A DNA stretch of 64,000 nt from NCBI GenBank assembly GCA_020249925.1, contig JADCER010000005.1, positions 248,001 to 312,000 of the forward strand. Direction: 5' to 3'. A program made the translations under genes and the position numbers. The notes beneath the pieces were generated by a model that was not told the origin of the DNA, did not search any database, and saw only the letters and a list, made by a program, of their open reading frames with translations. This DNA is from Roseomonas sp. (lineage in GTDB: Bacteria; Pseudomonadota; Alphaproteobacteria; Acetobacterales; Acetobacteraceae). Positions 8,729 through 18,292 of this stretch are shown here, piece after piece; the stretch's first letter is position 1, and the number at the start of each line of letters is the position of its first letter.

Positions 8729-10913
8729 GAAAACGGGTCCTGCCGCGCTTGAGATTCGCGGGCTGAATGTCTTCTACGGCGCAAGTCATGCCTTGCAAGG
8801 CGTTGATCTGCGGCTGGATGCCGGGGCGCTTTCCGTTGTTGGTCGCAATGGCATGGGCAAGACCACGCTCTGCAAGGCCATCATGGGCCTGGTGCCGGTT
8901 GCCTCCGGTTCCATCAGTTTTCATGGTCAGCCCTTGGTCGGGCGCTCGCCAGCCGATATCGCGCGCGCAGGCATCGGTTATGTGCCGCAGGGCAGAAGGC
9001 TCTGGCGTTCCCTGACCGTCGAAGAACATTTGAAAATGGTGGAGCGCAAGGGCGGCGCCTGGACCATTGAGCGGATTTTCTCCACCTTCCCGCGCCTTGC
9101 GGAGCGGCGCGGCAATGGTGGCGCTCAGCTTTCAGGCGGTGAGCAGCAAATGCTCGCCATCAGTCGCGCCCTGCTGATGAACCCTAAGCTGCTGGTGATG
9201 GATGAGCCGACCGAAGGTCTGGCGCCGGTCATTGTCGCGCAGCTTGAGGAATTGCTGGTGCAACTCGCGCAAGATGGCGAGATTGATGTGCTGGTGATCG
9301 AACAGAATATCGGTGTCGCCTGCGCCATTGCGGAAACGGTCGCCATTATGGTGAATGGCCGCATCAATCGCAGCGCACCGGCGCGTGAATTGGCCGCCGA
9401 TCGGGAATTGCAGCAACGCCTGCTGGGCGTTGGCCGCCATGGTCATGAGGATATTCCGGCAGAGCCAACACAAAGCACCGCCGCAGCGCAAGAAAGCGCA
9501 GTCGCAACACCTGGCGGGCCGGTGAAGATTTATGTTTCAAACCCAACGCCCCCCACGCGCTGGTCGAAGCCTGTTCCGGTTGAAGTGCTGGAACGCACAG
9601 CGCGTATACTGACTGCGCAACCGTTGATGGGCGCAGCTGCTGCACAAGCCGAAATCCGCCCACTTTCTATGCCGGGCGCTGAGGTGATTCTGGTGGCCGG
9701 TACACTTGATACCAAAGGGGCAGAGCTTCGCTTCATGCGCGACCAGATCCGCGCTGCTGGCTTGCCTGTAAGGCTTGTTGATCTGTCCACCACGGGCGGC
9801 CATTCCGGCGCCGATATTCCGGCCCATCAAATCGCTGCCTTTCATCCGCGCGGCGCAGCAGGCGTCTTTACTGGAGATCGTGGGGCGGCCGTCGCCGGCA
9901 TGACGGAGGCTTTCAAGCGCTGGATAGAACGGCAAACCGGCATTGCCGGCATTCTTTCCGCCGGTGGTTCCGGCGGCACGGCGCTTGTCGCGCCTGCGAT
10001 GCGCGCGCTACCCATCGGCATACCCAAGCTGATCGTTTCCACCATCGCAAGCGGTGATGTGCGCGCCTATGTTGGCGCAACCGACATCACCATGATGCAT
10101 TCAGTGGCCGATGTGCAGGGGCTGAATGCAATCACCGAGGACATTCTTGGCAATGCTGCCCAGGCCATGATCGGTATGGTGCAGGCGCGCCGCACCGCAA
10201 AACCGCGCCAGCTGCAACGCCCCGCCATCGCCCTTTCCATGTTTGGTGTCACCACGCCTTGCATCCGCCAGATTGCAGACGCACTCAATAAGGAATGGGA
10301 CTGTCTTATTTTTCATGCCACCGGCATTGGCGGGCAATCAATGGAAAAATTGATTGACTCGCAAAAGGTTGTCGGCGTGATTGATATGACTACGACCGAA
10401 ATCGCCGATATGCTGTTCGGTGGTATTTTGCCGGCCACGGCAGACCGTTTTGGCGCTGTCATCCGTACGCGCTTGCCCTATATCGGTTCTGTCGGCGCGG
10501 TGGATATGGTGAATTTTGGTCCTCCTGACACGGTGCCTGAGGCCTATCGCGGCCGCCAATTCTATCAGCATAATCCGCAGATCACGCTGATGCGTACGAC
10601 AGCAGCTGAGTGCACCGCCATTGGACAATGGATTGCAGCGCGATTGAATTTGATGGATGGGCCAGTGCGCTTCTATCTGCCCGAAGGCGGTGTATCGGCG
10701 CTGGATGCCCCAGGCAAAGCGTTTCACGATCCTGCAGCGCGGGAGGCCTTGTTCCGTGCCATGGAAGCGACCTTCCGTCCTGGCCCCAATCGCCGTTTGC
10801 TGCGGGTGCGCCACCACATCAATGATGCCGCCTTTGCGGCCATGGTGGTCGCGGAATTCCAAAATCTGCTCGGCCCAGCGCGGCCTTCACGCAAAAGGCA
10901 GGGGGTGCCGTGA
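8715..10913 (+). CDS. LivF-type ABC ATPase fused to a Tm-1-like (UPF0261) domain
   Basis: A 732-residue fusion. Residues 1 to about 242 form a full LivF ATPase: Walker [10 protein letters not shown] (43-51), signature LSGGEQQ (139-145), Walker B LLVMDEP (159-165). A linker of about 80 residues, rich in Ala, Pro and Gln, leads to a UPF0261/Tm-1 N-terminal domain from about residue 322 ([23 protein letters not shown], then [37 protein letters not shown], and [15 protein letters not shown]). In tomato Tm-1 this ATP-binding domain is joined to a TIM-barrel domain; here the TIM-barrel partner is the next gene, overlapping by GTGA. The start is ATG 8715, with GGGGA at 8702-8706; ATG 8706 and 8721 are alternatives. 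Stand-alone LivF is about 235 residues, so the fusion is unusual. The Tm-1 domain's activity is unknown. Confidence 0.9.
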   Translation: MRMPEKTGPAALEIRGLNVFYGASHALQGVDLRLDAGALSVVGRNGMGKTTLCKAIMGLVPVASGSISFHGQPLVGRSPADIARAGIGYVPQGRRLWRSLTVEEHLKMVERKGGAWTIERIFSTFPRLAERRGNGGAQLSGGEQQMLAISRALLMNPKLLVMDEPTEGLAPVIVAQLEELLVQLAQDGEIDVLVIEQNIGVACAIAETVAIMVNGRINRSAPARELAADRELQQRLLGVGRHGHEDIPAEPTQSTAAAQESAVATPGGPVKIYVSNPTPPTRWSKPVPVEVLERTARILTAQPLMGAAAAQAEIRPLSMPGAEVILVAGTLDTKGAELRFMRDQIRAAGLPVRLVDLSTTGGHSGADIPAHQIAAFHPRGAAGVFTGDRGAAVAGMTEAFKRWIERQTGIAGILSAGGSGGTALVAPAMRALPIGIPKLIVSTIASGDVRAYVGATDITMMHSVADVQGLNAITEDILGNAAQAMIGMVQARRTAKPRQLQRPAIALSMFGVTTPCIRQIADALNKEWDCLIFHATGIGGQSMEKLIDSQKVVGVIDMTTTEIADMLFGGILPATADRFGAVIRTRLPYIGSVGAVDMVNFGPPDTVPEAYRGRQFYQHNPQITLMRTTAAECTAIGQWIAARLNLMDGPVRFYLPEGGVSALDAPGKAFHDPAAREALFRAMEATFRPGPNRRLLRVRHHINDAAFAAMVVAEFQNLLGPARPSRKRQGVP

Positions 10914-11749
10914 ATATTCGGGTAGAATCTCGCAGCGCCATTCTGGAACGCTTTCGCGCCATGATCGCGCGTGGCGAACCGATTATCGGTGGCGGCGCTG
11001 GCACAGGGCTCTCTGCGAAATGCGAGGAAGCCGGCGGCATCGACTTGATCGTGATCTATAATTCCGGGCGGTTTCGCATGGCTGGCCGCGGGAGCCTGGC
11101 GGGCTTGATGCCCTATGGTGACGCCAATGCAATTGTGATGGATATGGCGGCCGAGGTGCTGCCAGTTGTGCGCCGCACGCCGGTCCTTGCCGGTGTGTGC
11201 GCGACCGATCCATTCCGGCTGATGGATGTTTTTCTGGATGAGGTAAAGCGTGTGGGTTTCGCTGGCGTGCAGAACTTCCCGACCGTTGGCCTGATCGATG
11301 GGATTTTCCGCCAGAATCTGGAAGAAACCGGCATGTCCTATGCGCTGGAAGTAGATATGATTGCGCTGGCGCAGCGCAAGGACCTGCTGACAACGCCCTA
11401 TGTTTTCAATGAAGCAGACGCGAAGGCCATGGCAAATGCCGGCGCTGACATCATCGTTGTGCATCTTGGGCTGACCACCGGCGGCAGCATTGGCGCGGAA
11501 ACGGCGCTACGGCTTGCCGATTGCCCACCCATTGTGGATCGTATCGCAAAAGCAGCCTTGGCAGAGAAACCTGATGCCATCATCCTGGTGCATGGTGGGC
11601 CGGTGGCCATGCCGGAAGATGCCGACTTTATCCTGAAGAATTGCATCCATTGCCACGGCTTTTATGGCGCTTCTTCCATGGAACGCCTGCCAGCCGAAAT
11701 CGCATTGACCGAACAGACCCGTGCCTTCAAGCGCATCACGGGTCGTTGA
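10910..11749 (+). CDS. TIM-barrel protein of the PEP hydrolase-like/Tm-1 C-terminal family
   Basis: A 279-residue cytoplasmic protein of the family often labelled phosphoenolpyruvate hydrolase or TIM-barrel signal transduction protein (PF09370). Visible features are [52 protein letters not shown], then [24 protein letters not shown], and the C-terminal [12 protein letters not shown]. It corresponds to the C-terminal half of plant Tm-1, whose N-terminal half is fused to the LivF ATPase encoded just upstream. Start GTG 10910 overlaps the upstream stop. Its reaction has not been established as far as I know; the gene order suggests a catalytic or regulatory complex with the ABC ATPase fusion. 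Confidence 0.88.
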   Translation: MNIRVESRSAILERFRAMIARGEPIIGGGAGTGLSAKCEEAGGIDLIVIYNSGRFRMAGRGSLAGLMPYGDANAIVMDMAAEVLPVVRRTPVLAGVCATDPFRLMDVFLDEVKRVGFAGVQNFPTVGLIDGIFRQNLEETGMSYALEVDMIALAQRKDLLTTPYVFNEADAKAMANAGADIIVVHLGLTTGGSIGAETALRLADCPPIVDRIAKAALAEKPDAIILVHGGPVAMPEDADFILKNCIHCHGFYGASSMERLPAEIALTEQTRAFKRITGR

Positions 11750-11767
11750 ACAGAAAAGGGAACGAGC

Positions 11768-14494
11768 ATGACCGGACAAACCATCGGGCAACTCATCCTA
11801 ACACTCATTCTCCTCATCATCGCGATCGCCATCATCTATTGGGTGATGCAGCGGCTTTATCGGCGATCCACCAAGGAGGTCGCCTTTGTGCGCACTGGTT
11901 TTCTTGGAGAGAAAGTAGTCATTGATGGTGGCGCCTTTGTCTGGCCCATTATTCATGACATCACACCGGTCAATATGAATGTGTTGCCCTTGCAGGTCAT
12001 TCGCTCAAAATCGGAAGCGCTGATTACGCGTGACCGGATGCGGATTGATCTTGAAGCGGAATTCTTTGTTCGCGTAAAACCGGAAAAGCGCGCGGTCGCC
12101 ATGGCGGCCTCAACGCTTGGTCGCCGCACGCTGGAACCCGAACGGCTGAACGCGCTGCTCTCCGGCAAATTCGAAAGCGCCTTACGGGCCATTGCGGCTG
12201 AGATGGATATGGCAGGCATGCATGAAAACCGCGCCGATTACGTCGCGCGCGTGAAGTCTGCCGCGCAAGTTGATCTGGAGAAGAATGGTCTAGAACTCGA
12301 AAGTGTCGCGATCCTGGATATTGACCAGACGAGCCTTGAATTCTTCAACCCATCCAATCGGTTTGATGCGGAAGGCCTGACTGCACTTATTCGTGACATT
12401 GAGGAACGTCGCAAGCTCCGTAACGATATCGAGCAGGACGCAATGATCCAGATCCGTGCTCGGAATCTCGAGGCGGAGAAACAGGCGCTCGATATTGAAA
12501 GGGAGAGTGAATCCGCCCGGCTTGAGCAGGAGCGCGAGATCGAATTCCGTCGGGCGCAACAGCGCGCGGAATTGGCAAAGGAGCGCGCCACCCGCGATAC
12601 CGAAGCTGAAGAGGCCCAGATCACCGCGCGCGAGACTATCGAGAAGGCTCGCATTGCCAATGAACGTGCGATTGCCGAAGCGCGCATCGCCTCAGAACGG
12701 GAAGTGCGTGCGCGGGAAATCGCTCGCCAGAAAGCCATTGACTCCGAAGAAATCGCCGCGCGTGAGGAGATTGAAAAGGCGCGCATCCTGCAGGAAAGGG
12801 CGGTGCGTGAGGCCAGGATAGAAAATGAGCGTGAAACCCAGTCACGTGAAATCGCCAAGCAAAAGGCCTTGCAGGAGGCGGAAATCGCCGCGCGCGAGTC
12901 AACCGAGCGCGCCCGCATTGCTCAGGAACAGGCAGTCGACGAAGCGCGCATTGCCAAGGAGCGCGAGACCCAATCGCTGGAGATTGAGCGTCAGCGCTTG
13001 CTGGAACAGGCGGAGATTGTCGCACGCGAGGAAACCGAAAAGCGGCGCATGGCGCAAACGCTGCTGCTGAACCAGACACGCATTGCTGGTGAGGAGAAAG
13101 TCCGCAAGCAGGAGATTGAGCGTCAGAAAACGCTTGAAGAGGCCGAAATCCATGCCCGCGAAGCGGTCGAGCGAGCACGCATCACCCAAGCAGCAGAGGT
13201 CAACGAAGCCCGTATCGCCGAAGATCGACGCATCCGGGAACTTGAAATTGAGCGGCAAAAAACGGTCGAGACAGCTGAAATCGCTGCTGCCGAAGCGACG
13301 GAGGGTGCGCGTATCGCCCGCGAAAGGCGCCTGGCTGCAGAGAAAATAACCGCTGAAGAAGCGACACGGGCCCGGGAGATCGCGCGCGAACAGGCCATAG
13401 AAGCCGCCGAAATCGCGCGGCGTGAAGATGTGGAGAAAGCACGCATCGCTGCTGAACTTGCACTCGAGCAGGAACGCATCGCGAGCCGGCAAAGCCGCGA
13501 GGTCACCGATATCGAACGCGCCCGCATTGTGGAGGCTGCCGAACAGTCAAAGCTCGTCGCGCTGGCTGCCGAAAGGGCCAAGGCGGCGCAGGCAGACGCA
13601 ACCGTGCGCCAGGCCCAGATTGTCGCCACACGCGATGTGGAGACAGCCGAGGTTGAGCGCGAACGCGCGGTTGAGGCTGCACGGCTTGAGCGTCGGCGCT
13701 CACTGGAGCAGCTTGAAATCTCGCGCGTCCAGGCGCTGCGCGAGGCCGAGATCGAAAGCCGCGAGGATATTGAGCGTGCGCGCATCGCTTCCGAAAGGCA
13801 GCTTGATGAAATCCGTATAGATCACGAAACAATTCGCCGCCGGCTTGAAGTTGAGCGCGAAAAGACTGTTGAGACCTATCAGATGGAGAAGGCCATCACC
13901 CTGTATCGCAAGTCCCTCGAAGAATCCGCGGCGCGCGCTGAGGCTGAGGCGGCACGTGCACTTGCCGCGATTTCCGAGGAAAAAGTGCTCACCGCACGTG
14001 AGACCGAGGCAGCGAACCGCCGTAAATCCGTGGATGTCCTGATGGCAGAAAAAGCCGCCGCGGAAGCGCGCCTGCGGGCCGAAGCCGAGAAGATTCGTGC
14101 CGCGGTTGAAGCCGAAGCGCAGAAACTGCTAAATGAGGCAGAGAATATCCTGACCGATGAGGCGCGCCATTCACTCTTCCGACGCAAGATGCTGGAACAT
14201 GTGGAAGGTATTGTCGCCGCCAGCGTGAAGCCGCTTGAGAAGATCCAGGATATTCGCATCATGCAGCTTGACGGCGTGACCGGTGGCAGCAGCCGTGAAG
14301 GCTCACCAACCGATGAGGTGATCAATTCCGCCCTGCGCTACCGCGTGCAGGCGCCGCTGATTGACAGTCTTTTGAGCGATATCGGGATTGAAGGCGGCAG
14401 CCTTGCCAAGCAGGGGGGGCTGATGCGGGAGGCTTCCGACATGCAGCGCATTGCCGAAAGTGCGCGTAAATCCGGCAAGGGAGAGCAGAAGTAA
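11768..14494 (+). CDS. SPFH/flotillin-like membrane protein with an extended hendecad coiled coil
   Basis: A 908-residue protein. Residues 8-26 form one N-terminal transmembrane helix. An SPFH/band-7 domain spans about 35-195 (KEVAFVRTGFLGEKVV through DIDQTSLEFFNPSNRFD), as in flotillin/YqiK. Residues about 205-800 are an almost uninterrupted charged helix (Glu, Ala, Arg, Ile). Residues 283-590 consist of seven tandem 44-residue units (4 x 11, hendecad), each starting like AEIAAREEIEKARI; an eighth unit lies at 660-703. The C-terminal 100 residues form a small globular or oligomerisation part. YqiK-type flotillins are typically about 550 residues, so the coil is expanded. It starts 18 bases after the TIM-barrel gene. 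It probably forms a membrane scaffold; its role in this operon is unknown. Confidence 0.88.
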   Translation: MTGQTIGQLILTLILLIIAIAIIYWVMQRLYRRSTKEVAFVRTGFLGEKVVIDGGAFVWPIIHDITPVNMNVLPLQVIRSKSEALITRDRMRIDLEAEFFVRVKPEKRAVAMAASTLGRRTLEPERLNALLSGKFESALRAIAAEMDMAGMHENRADYVARVKSAAQVDLEKNGLELESVAILDIDQTSLEFFNPSNRFDAEGLTALIRDIEERRKLRNDIEQDAMIQIRARNLEAEKQALDIERESESARLEQEREIEFRRAQQRAELAKERATRDTEAEEAQITARETIEKARIANERAIAEARIASEREVRAREIARQKAIDSEEIAAREEIEKARILQERAVREARIENERETQSREIAKQKALQEAEIAARESTERARIAQEQAVDEARIAKERETQSLEIERQRLLEQAEIVAREETEKRRMAQTLLLNQTRIAGEEKVRKQEIERQKTLEEAEIHAREAVERARITQAAEVNEARIAEDRRIRELEIERQKTVETAEIAAAEATEGARIARERRLAAEKITAEEATRAREIAREQAIEAAEIARREDVEKARIAAELALEQERIASRQSREVTDIERARIVEAAEQSKLVALAAERAKAAQADATVRQAQIVATRDVETAEVERERAVEAARLERRRSLEQLEISRVQALREAEIESREDIERARIASERQLDEIRIDHETIRRRLEVEREKTVETYQMEKAITLYRKSLEESAARAEAEAARALAAISEEKVLTARETEAANRRKSVDVLMAEKAAAEARLRAEAEKIRAAVEAEAQKLLNEAENILTDEARHSLFRRKMLEHVEGIVAASVKPLEKIQDIRIMQLDGVTGGSSREGSPTDEVINSALRYRVQAPLIDSLLSDIGIEGGSLAKQGGLMREASDMQRIAESARKSGKGEQK

Positions 14495-14932
14495 ATGGCA
14501 CGGGTCTATATCAGCTCGGTCATTGATGCGCCGGTTGGACGCGTTTGGGAACGCGTACGCGACTTCAACGGGCTGCCGCGTTGGCTGCCGCTGGTGCGCG
14601 AAAGCCGCATCGAAAATGGCGAACCTTCGGATCGCGTTGGGTGTGTGCGGGATTTTCGGCTGCAGAATGGCGATAGGCTGCGCGAACAGCTTCTGGCGCT
14701 TTCCGATTATGATTATTTCTGTACCTATTCCATTCTTGAAAGTCCGATGCCGCTGACAGCCTATATTGCTACGCTGCGTCTGACCCCAATCACGGATGGC
14801 GATCGAACTTTTGCTGAATGGTCCGCGGAGTTTGACTGCGCTGCGGAGCTTGCCGAGGAACTGGTGACCAATATCGGCCAGAATGTCTTTGAGGCCGGCT
14901 TCACCGCACTAAAGCGTCAGATGGTGGCCTGA
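14495..14932 (+). CDS. SRPBCC (START-like) family protein, first of two paralogues
   Basis: A 145-residue cytoplasmic protein with a Bet v 1/START-like helix-grip fold of the polyketide cyclase 2/MxaD type: an N-terminal strand VYISSVIDAPVGRVWERVRDFNGLPRWLP, then DRVGCVRDF and LREQLLALSDYDYFCTYSILESPMPL. Such proteins bind hydrophobic ligands. In carbon monoxide dehydrogenase clusters a related SRPBCC protein (CoxG) links the molybdenum enzyme to the membrane and quinone, which makes a similar role possible here. The ATG follows the SPFH stop codon with no gap. It shares much of its sequence pattern with the next gene. Confidence 0.85.
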   Translation: MARVYISSVIDAPVGRVWERVRDFNGLPRWLPLVRESRIENGEPSDRVGCVRDFRLQNGDRLREQLLALSDYDYFCTYSILESPMPLTAYIATLRLTPITDGDRTFAEWSAEFDCAAELAEELVTNIGQNVFEAGFTALKRQMVA

Positions 14933-14933
14933 C

Positions 14934-15380
14934 ATGCCGCGCGTTGTGCGAAGCACCGTGATTGCCGAGCCGGTTGAAACCATCTGGGCCATATTGCGCG
15001 ACTTCAATGGCCATGATCAGTGGCATCCTGCCGTAGCGGAAAGCACCATTGAACGCGGGCAGACAGCAGATCGGGTTGGCTGCGTGCGGCGCTTTCGCCT
15101 GGCAGATGGTTCCGAATTGCGCGAAAAACTGTTGACGCTATCTGACGCAGATATGGCGTTCAGCTACTGCCTATTGGATACGCCGATACCCTTGCTCAAT
15201 TACGTTGCACATGTGCGGCTTGCGCCAGTGACCGATGGGGATCAGACCTTCTGGCATTGGGAAAGCCGCTTCGATACGCCGAAAGGCCGCGAGGCGGAGT
15301 TGACGCGTCTTGTGGGCGAAGAAATTTACAATGGCGGCTTCAATGCCATTCGTGGCCATCTTGCGGAAAGGGTACGCTGA
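14934..15380 (+). CDS. SRPBCC (START-like) family protein, second paralogue
   Basis: A 148-residue protein of the same family as its upstream neighbour. It shares RVGCVRRFRL, LREKLLTLSDADMAFSYCLLDTPIPL and PVTDGDQTFWHWESRFDT in equivalent positions, so the pair arose by tandem duplication. The gap to the first copy is one base, and its stop overlaps the start of the FAD subunit gene by one base. The two may form a heterodimer or bind two ligands; this is inference. Confidence 0.85.
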   Translation: MPRVVRSTVIAEPVETIWAILRDFNGHDQWHPAVAESTIERGQTADRVGCVRRFRLADGSELREKLLTLSDADMAFSYCLLDTPIPLLNYVAHVRLAPVTDGDQTFWHWESRFDTPKGREAELTRLVGEEIYNGGFNAIRGHLAERVR

Positions 15381-16174
15381 TGGCGGTAACCATCGAAAAG
15401 CATGCAACCGTTGGCGATGCGCAACGCGCGCTTGGTGGTGACGCGGTCTATCTCGGCGGTGGTACCGTTCTGATGCGCGAAATCAACGCTGGCTTTGTGC
15501 AGGGCAGAATCATTCGCAGCACTGACCCTGTACTCAAGCAGATCAGGCAGAGCGGCGATGGTTTTGAGATTGGCGCTGGCGTCACCATGAGTGCGCTTGC
15601 AAACCATGCGGAGCTTGCTTTTCTGCACCCAGTGGTACGCGCCATTGGTGGCCCGCAGATACGCAATATGGCAACCATTGGCGGCAATCTTTTTGCTGAA
15701 CCACCCTATGGCGATCTGGCGGCAGCCTTGCTTGCTCTTGGGGCGCGCCTTGTCATGGCGGGCGGGCAAGCGCGGCCGATTGAGGAGTTTTTCCGGGATC
15801 GGAAGCGGGCTGGTTTGATCACCGCCATTCAGCTGCCCCGCCCGCGTGACAATAAAAGCTTCGCCTTCCACAAGGTCAGCCGCGTCAAGCCAAAAGGCGT
15901 TTCCGTAATGTCGTTCTCAGCGCTGCTGCCGCGCGATGCTGGGCGTTTGCGTGGTGTGCGCATCGCCTGTATCGGCCTTGGCCCCGGGCCACTACGCGCT
16001 TTCTCAGCGGAACGCGCACTCGAAGGCCAGGTCTTGGATGCCGCAAGCATCACCCGTGCCGCGCAGCTTGTCACAGATGGCTTGGAACCGCCGACAGATG
16101 CCCTTGCCTCTTCCTGGTATCGGCGGGAAGTGGCGGGCGTTCACCTTACGCGTCTGCTTGAAAGGATGATCTGA
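15380..16174 (+). CDS. FAD-binding (CoxM-type) subunit of a molybdenum hydroxylase
   Basis: A 264-residue medium subunit of the xanthine dehydrogenase/CODH family. It contains the FAD motifs (VYLGGGTVLMREINAG near the N-terminus and NMATIGGNLF around residues 95-105), then PYGDLAAALLALGARLVM and a C-terminal CO-dehydrogenase flavoprotein domain (FHKVSRVKPKGVSVMSFSALL). It transfers electrons from the 2Fe-2S subunit to FAD. The start ATG at 15380 shares one base with the upstream stop. Sequence type alone does not tell the substrate. Confidence 0.9.
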   Translation: MAVTIEKHATVGDAQRALGGDAVYLGGGTVLMREINAGFVQGRIIRSTDPVLKQIRQSGDGFEIGAGVTMSALANHAELAFLHPVVRAIGGPQIRNMATIGGNLFAEPPYGDLAAALLALGARLVMAGGQARPIEEFFRDRKRAGLITAIQLPRPRDNKSFAFHKVSRVKPKGVSVMSFSALLPRDAGRLRGVRIACIGLGPGPLRAFSAERALEGQVLDAASITRAAQLVTDGLEPPTDALASSWYRREVAGVHLTRLLERMI

Positions 16175-16175
16175 T

Positions 16176-16649
16176 ATGGCAATGAAGCCGGTCACCTTCA
16201 TCCTGAATGGCGAGGCCAAGGCAGCCTTTACTGAGGATGGTCAAAATCTTCTCGATATGCTGCGCCGCGGCGTTGGTGATCTTTCACCCAAATATGGCTG
16301 CGCGCAGGGCAGTTGTGGGGCATGCACCGTGCTGATCAATGGTGAACCGCAATTGGCCTGTCTTGTTTTGGCAGAGTCGGTAGAGGGTAAAGATCTGGAA
16401 ACAACGGCAGGGCTCGGTCGTGCAGGTCTCCATCCGCTGCAGGAAGCTTTCATGCAACGCTTTGCCGCGCAATGCGGTTATTGCACCCCTGGTATGCTTA
16501 TGGCGGCAAAGGCCTTGCTGGATATAAATCCACGCCCGACACGTGATCAGGTCATCGAAGCCATCTCTGGAAATCTTTGCCGCTGCACGGGATATGAGCC
16601 GATCATTGCTGCCATTCTCGATGTTGCGGAAGGAAGACAGGCGCCATGA
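16176..16649 (+). CDS. 2Fe-2S (CoxS-type) subunit of a molybdenum hydroxylase
   Basis: A 157-residue small subunit with both iron-sulfur domains. The plant-ferredoxin type cluster is bound by YGCAQGSCGACTVLING and the following Cys of LAC. The helical C-terminal cluster is bound by QCGYCTPGML and NLCRCTGYEPI. All eight Cys expected for two 2Fe-2S centres are present. It relays electrons from the molybdopterin subunit to the FAD subunit. The gene overlaps the large-subunit gene by ATGA. Confidence 0.93.
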   Translation: MAMKPVTFILNGEAKAAFTEDGQNLLDMLRRGVGDLSPKYGCAQGSCGACTVLINGEPQLACLVLAESVEGKDLETTAGLGRAGLHPLQEAFMQRFAAQCGYCTPGMLMAAKALLDINPRPTRDQVIEAISGNLCRCTGYEPIIAAILDVAEGRQAP

Positions 16650-18289
16650 GTGGAACCCTGACCGACCAGCCCATGATAGATTTCCGCAAGGAAATTTTCG
16701 CTGATGAGCGTGACGATAATCTGAATGAGATCGGCAAGCCAACCCGGCGTCAGGATATCACCGGTCACGTCACGGGGCGCTCGCCTTTTTACGATGACCA
16801 TCTTTTTGAAGGGCTGCTGCATATCCGCTGCGTGCGTTCGCCCCATCATGCGGCGCGGGTCCGGCGCATAGATCTGAGCGCTGCGGAGCGTATGCCGGGC
16901 GTTGTGCGTATTCTCACCGGCAAGGATGTGCCGCGAAATCTCAATACACTGCTTTCACTGCTTGATTTCGGCATTGATGATGAACCAGTGCTGTCAACAG
17001 ACCGCGTGCGCTATCGTGGGGAACCGGTTGCTGCGGTGATCGCGACCTCAGAAGCGCGCGCGCGTGATGCCGTGGCCAAGGTGCTGGTGGAATGGGAGCC
17101 CTTGCCGCATGTGTTGGATGTTGAGGAGGCAATCAAACCAGGGGCGCCGGTTGTTCTTGATATCTACCCCAGTAATAAATTCATCTATCACGGCAAATAT
17201 GATCATCAGAAACTACGCTACGGTGATGTCGAGGCCGCTTTCAGGCAGGCTGACCACATTGTCGAAGGCCGTTATCAGATGTCGCCGATTGAACAGGCGC
17301 CGATTGAAACCTGCGGCGCCATCGCTACACCTGAACAGAATGGGCGCTACGCCTGCTATAGCGCTACCCAGGCGCTTTTCTTTTCACTCGCGGTTTCCTC
17401 GAAAGTTTTGGAAATGCCATCAAGCCGCCTGCATTTTATCGGTGGTACGGTAGGTGGTGGTTTCGGTGGCAAGGTGGATAGTATTCACGAGCCGCTTGCC
17501 ATTCTTGGCGCCATGCTCACCGGGCGCCCCTGCAAATGCATGTGGGACCGTGAGGAGGAAATGCAGGTTGGCGCGCCGCGCGGTGCCGAACGCTGGTATA
17601 TCAAGGATGGCGTGATGCGTGATGGGCGCATTATTGCACGCAGCTTCACGGGCTATTTCGATTCAGGTGCCTATACCCGTCTTTCATCCTACGCCATCAT
17701 CAAGGGTGTTGGGCATTTGCCCGGCCCCTATACGATTCCGAATGTGTCAGCAAATGTTTATTGCGTTTACACCAACCGTACGCCGGCAACAGCGATGCGT
17801 GGTTTTGGCATCACCGGCGTGGATTTTGCCATCGAAGCCCATATGGACAAGGTCGCCGATACTGTCGGGCTCAACCCGATTGAACTGCGTATCCTGAATG
17901 CCTATCGCGATGGTGACATGAAAGCGCATCGTAGGCTGGCGAAGAATTGTGCCTTGATTGAATGTTGCCAGGTTGTGGCTGAGAAAGCGGGCGTGAAGCT
18001 GAGCCCCGCCATGCTGGCGGCCTCCTCTCGTAAGGGGGGTGGGGGTGACAGGGCGCGATTGCCGACAAACACAGCGACAGATCAGGATGGATTGGTGCGC
18101 GGTTTCCAAGGTGGCAGCTATGGCCGAAAAGGTGCGAAGCCAGCTTCGCTTCCCGGACTCTCCCAGACCATACAATCAGCCGCGCCCATGCCTGCGCAAA
18201 CGCCGCCGCCAGCTACAGCACCACAACAGCCGCCGCCACGGGTTGGCAGTATGCGCTTTTCCTCCCTCTCTGGGTTCAGGAGGCGCTGA
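16646..18289 (+). CDS. Molybdopterin-binding large subunit, N-terminal part (split CoxL-type)
   Basis: A 547-residue protein covering the a/b hammerhead domain and first molybdopterin-binding domain of a xanthine dehydrogenase/CODH-type large subunit. Visible motifs are RRQDITGHVTGRSPFYDDH at the N-terminus, FIGGTVGGGFGGK (the MPT/Mo contact), and ATAMRGFGIT. The last is of the RGFG type and not the AYXCSFR motif of form I CO dehydrogenases, so CO oxidation is unlikely. The last 97 residues form a linker with a Pro-rich stretch (about 514-531) and end in SGFRRR at a TGA stop. The second half of the subunit follows in the same frame after three bases. Confidence 0.88.
   Translation: MSGTLTDQPMIDFRKEIFADERDDNLNEIGKPTRRQDITGHVTGRSPFYDDHLFEGLLHIRCVRSPHHAARVRRIDLSAAERMPGVVRILTGKDVPRNLNTLLSLLDFGIDDEPVLSTDRVRYRGEPVAAVIATSEARARDAVAKVLVEWEPLPHVLDVEEAIKPGAPVVLDIYPSNKFIYHGKYDHQKLRYGDVEAAFRQADHIVEGRYQMSPIEQAPIETCGAIATPEQNGRYACYSATQALFFSLAVSSKVLEMPSSRLHFIGGTVGGGFGGKVDSIHEPLAILGAMLTGRPCKCMWDREEEMQVGAPRGAERWYIKDGVMRDGRIIARSFTGYFDSGAYTRLSSYAIIKGVGHLPGPYTIPNVSANVYCVYTNRTPATAMRGFGITGVDFAIEAHMDKVADTVGLNPIELRILNAYRDGDMKAHRRLAKNCALIECCQVVAEKAGVKLSPAMLAASSRKGGGGDRARLPTNTATDQDGLVRGFQGGSYGRKGAKPASLPGLSQTIQSAAPMPAQTPPPATAPQQPPPRVGSMRFSSLSGFRRR
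18278..18283 (+). promoter_or_regulatory. Shine-Dalgarno site for the C-terminal half of the split large subunit
   Basis: AGGAGG lies inside the last codons of the N-terminal half, nine bases before ATG 18293. This consensus-strength site at ideal spacing means the C-terminal half can be translated as its own protein, right after termination at 18287-18289. Confidence 0.8.
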
Positions 18290-18292
18290 GCC

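Noticed and set aside
12238-12918. Long minus-strand open frames (226 and 220 codons, also 13123-13785) rich in Arg, Ser and Ala
   Set aside because: They are antisense shadows of the repeat region of the SPFH gene; the low-complexity composition follows from the repeats and no ribosome site or family motif exists.
12614-13537. DNA-level tandem repeat or CRISPR-like array in the SPFH gene
   Set aside because: The periodicity is in the protein (44 residues, 132 bases); the DNA copies are diverged and lie within a coding frame without spacers.
18287-18289. TGA in the large-subunit gene as a selenocysteine or readthrough codon
   Set aside because: No Cys or Sec is expected at this linker in the family, no stem-loop typical of a SECIS is evident right after it, and the downstream AGGAGG-ATG gives a simpler explanation.
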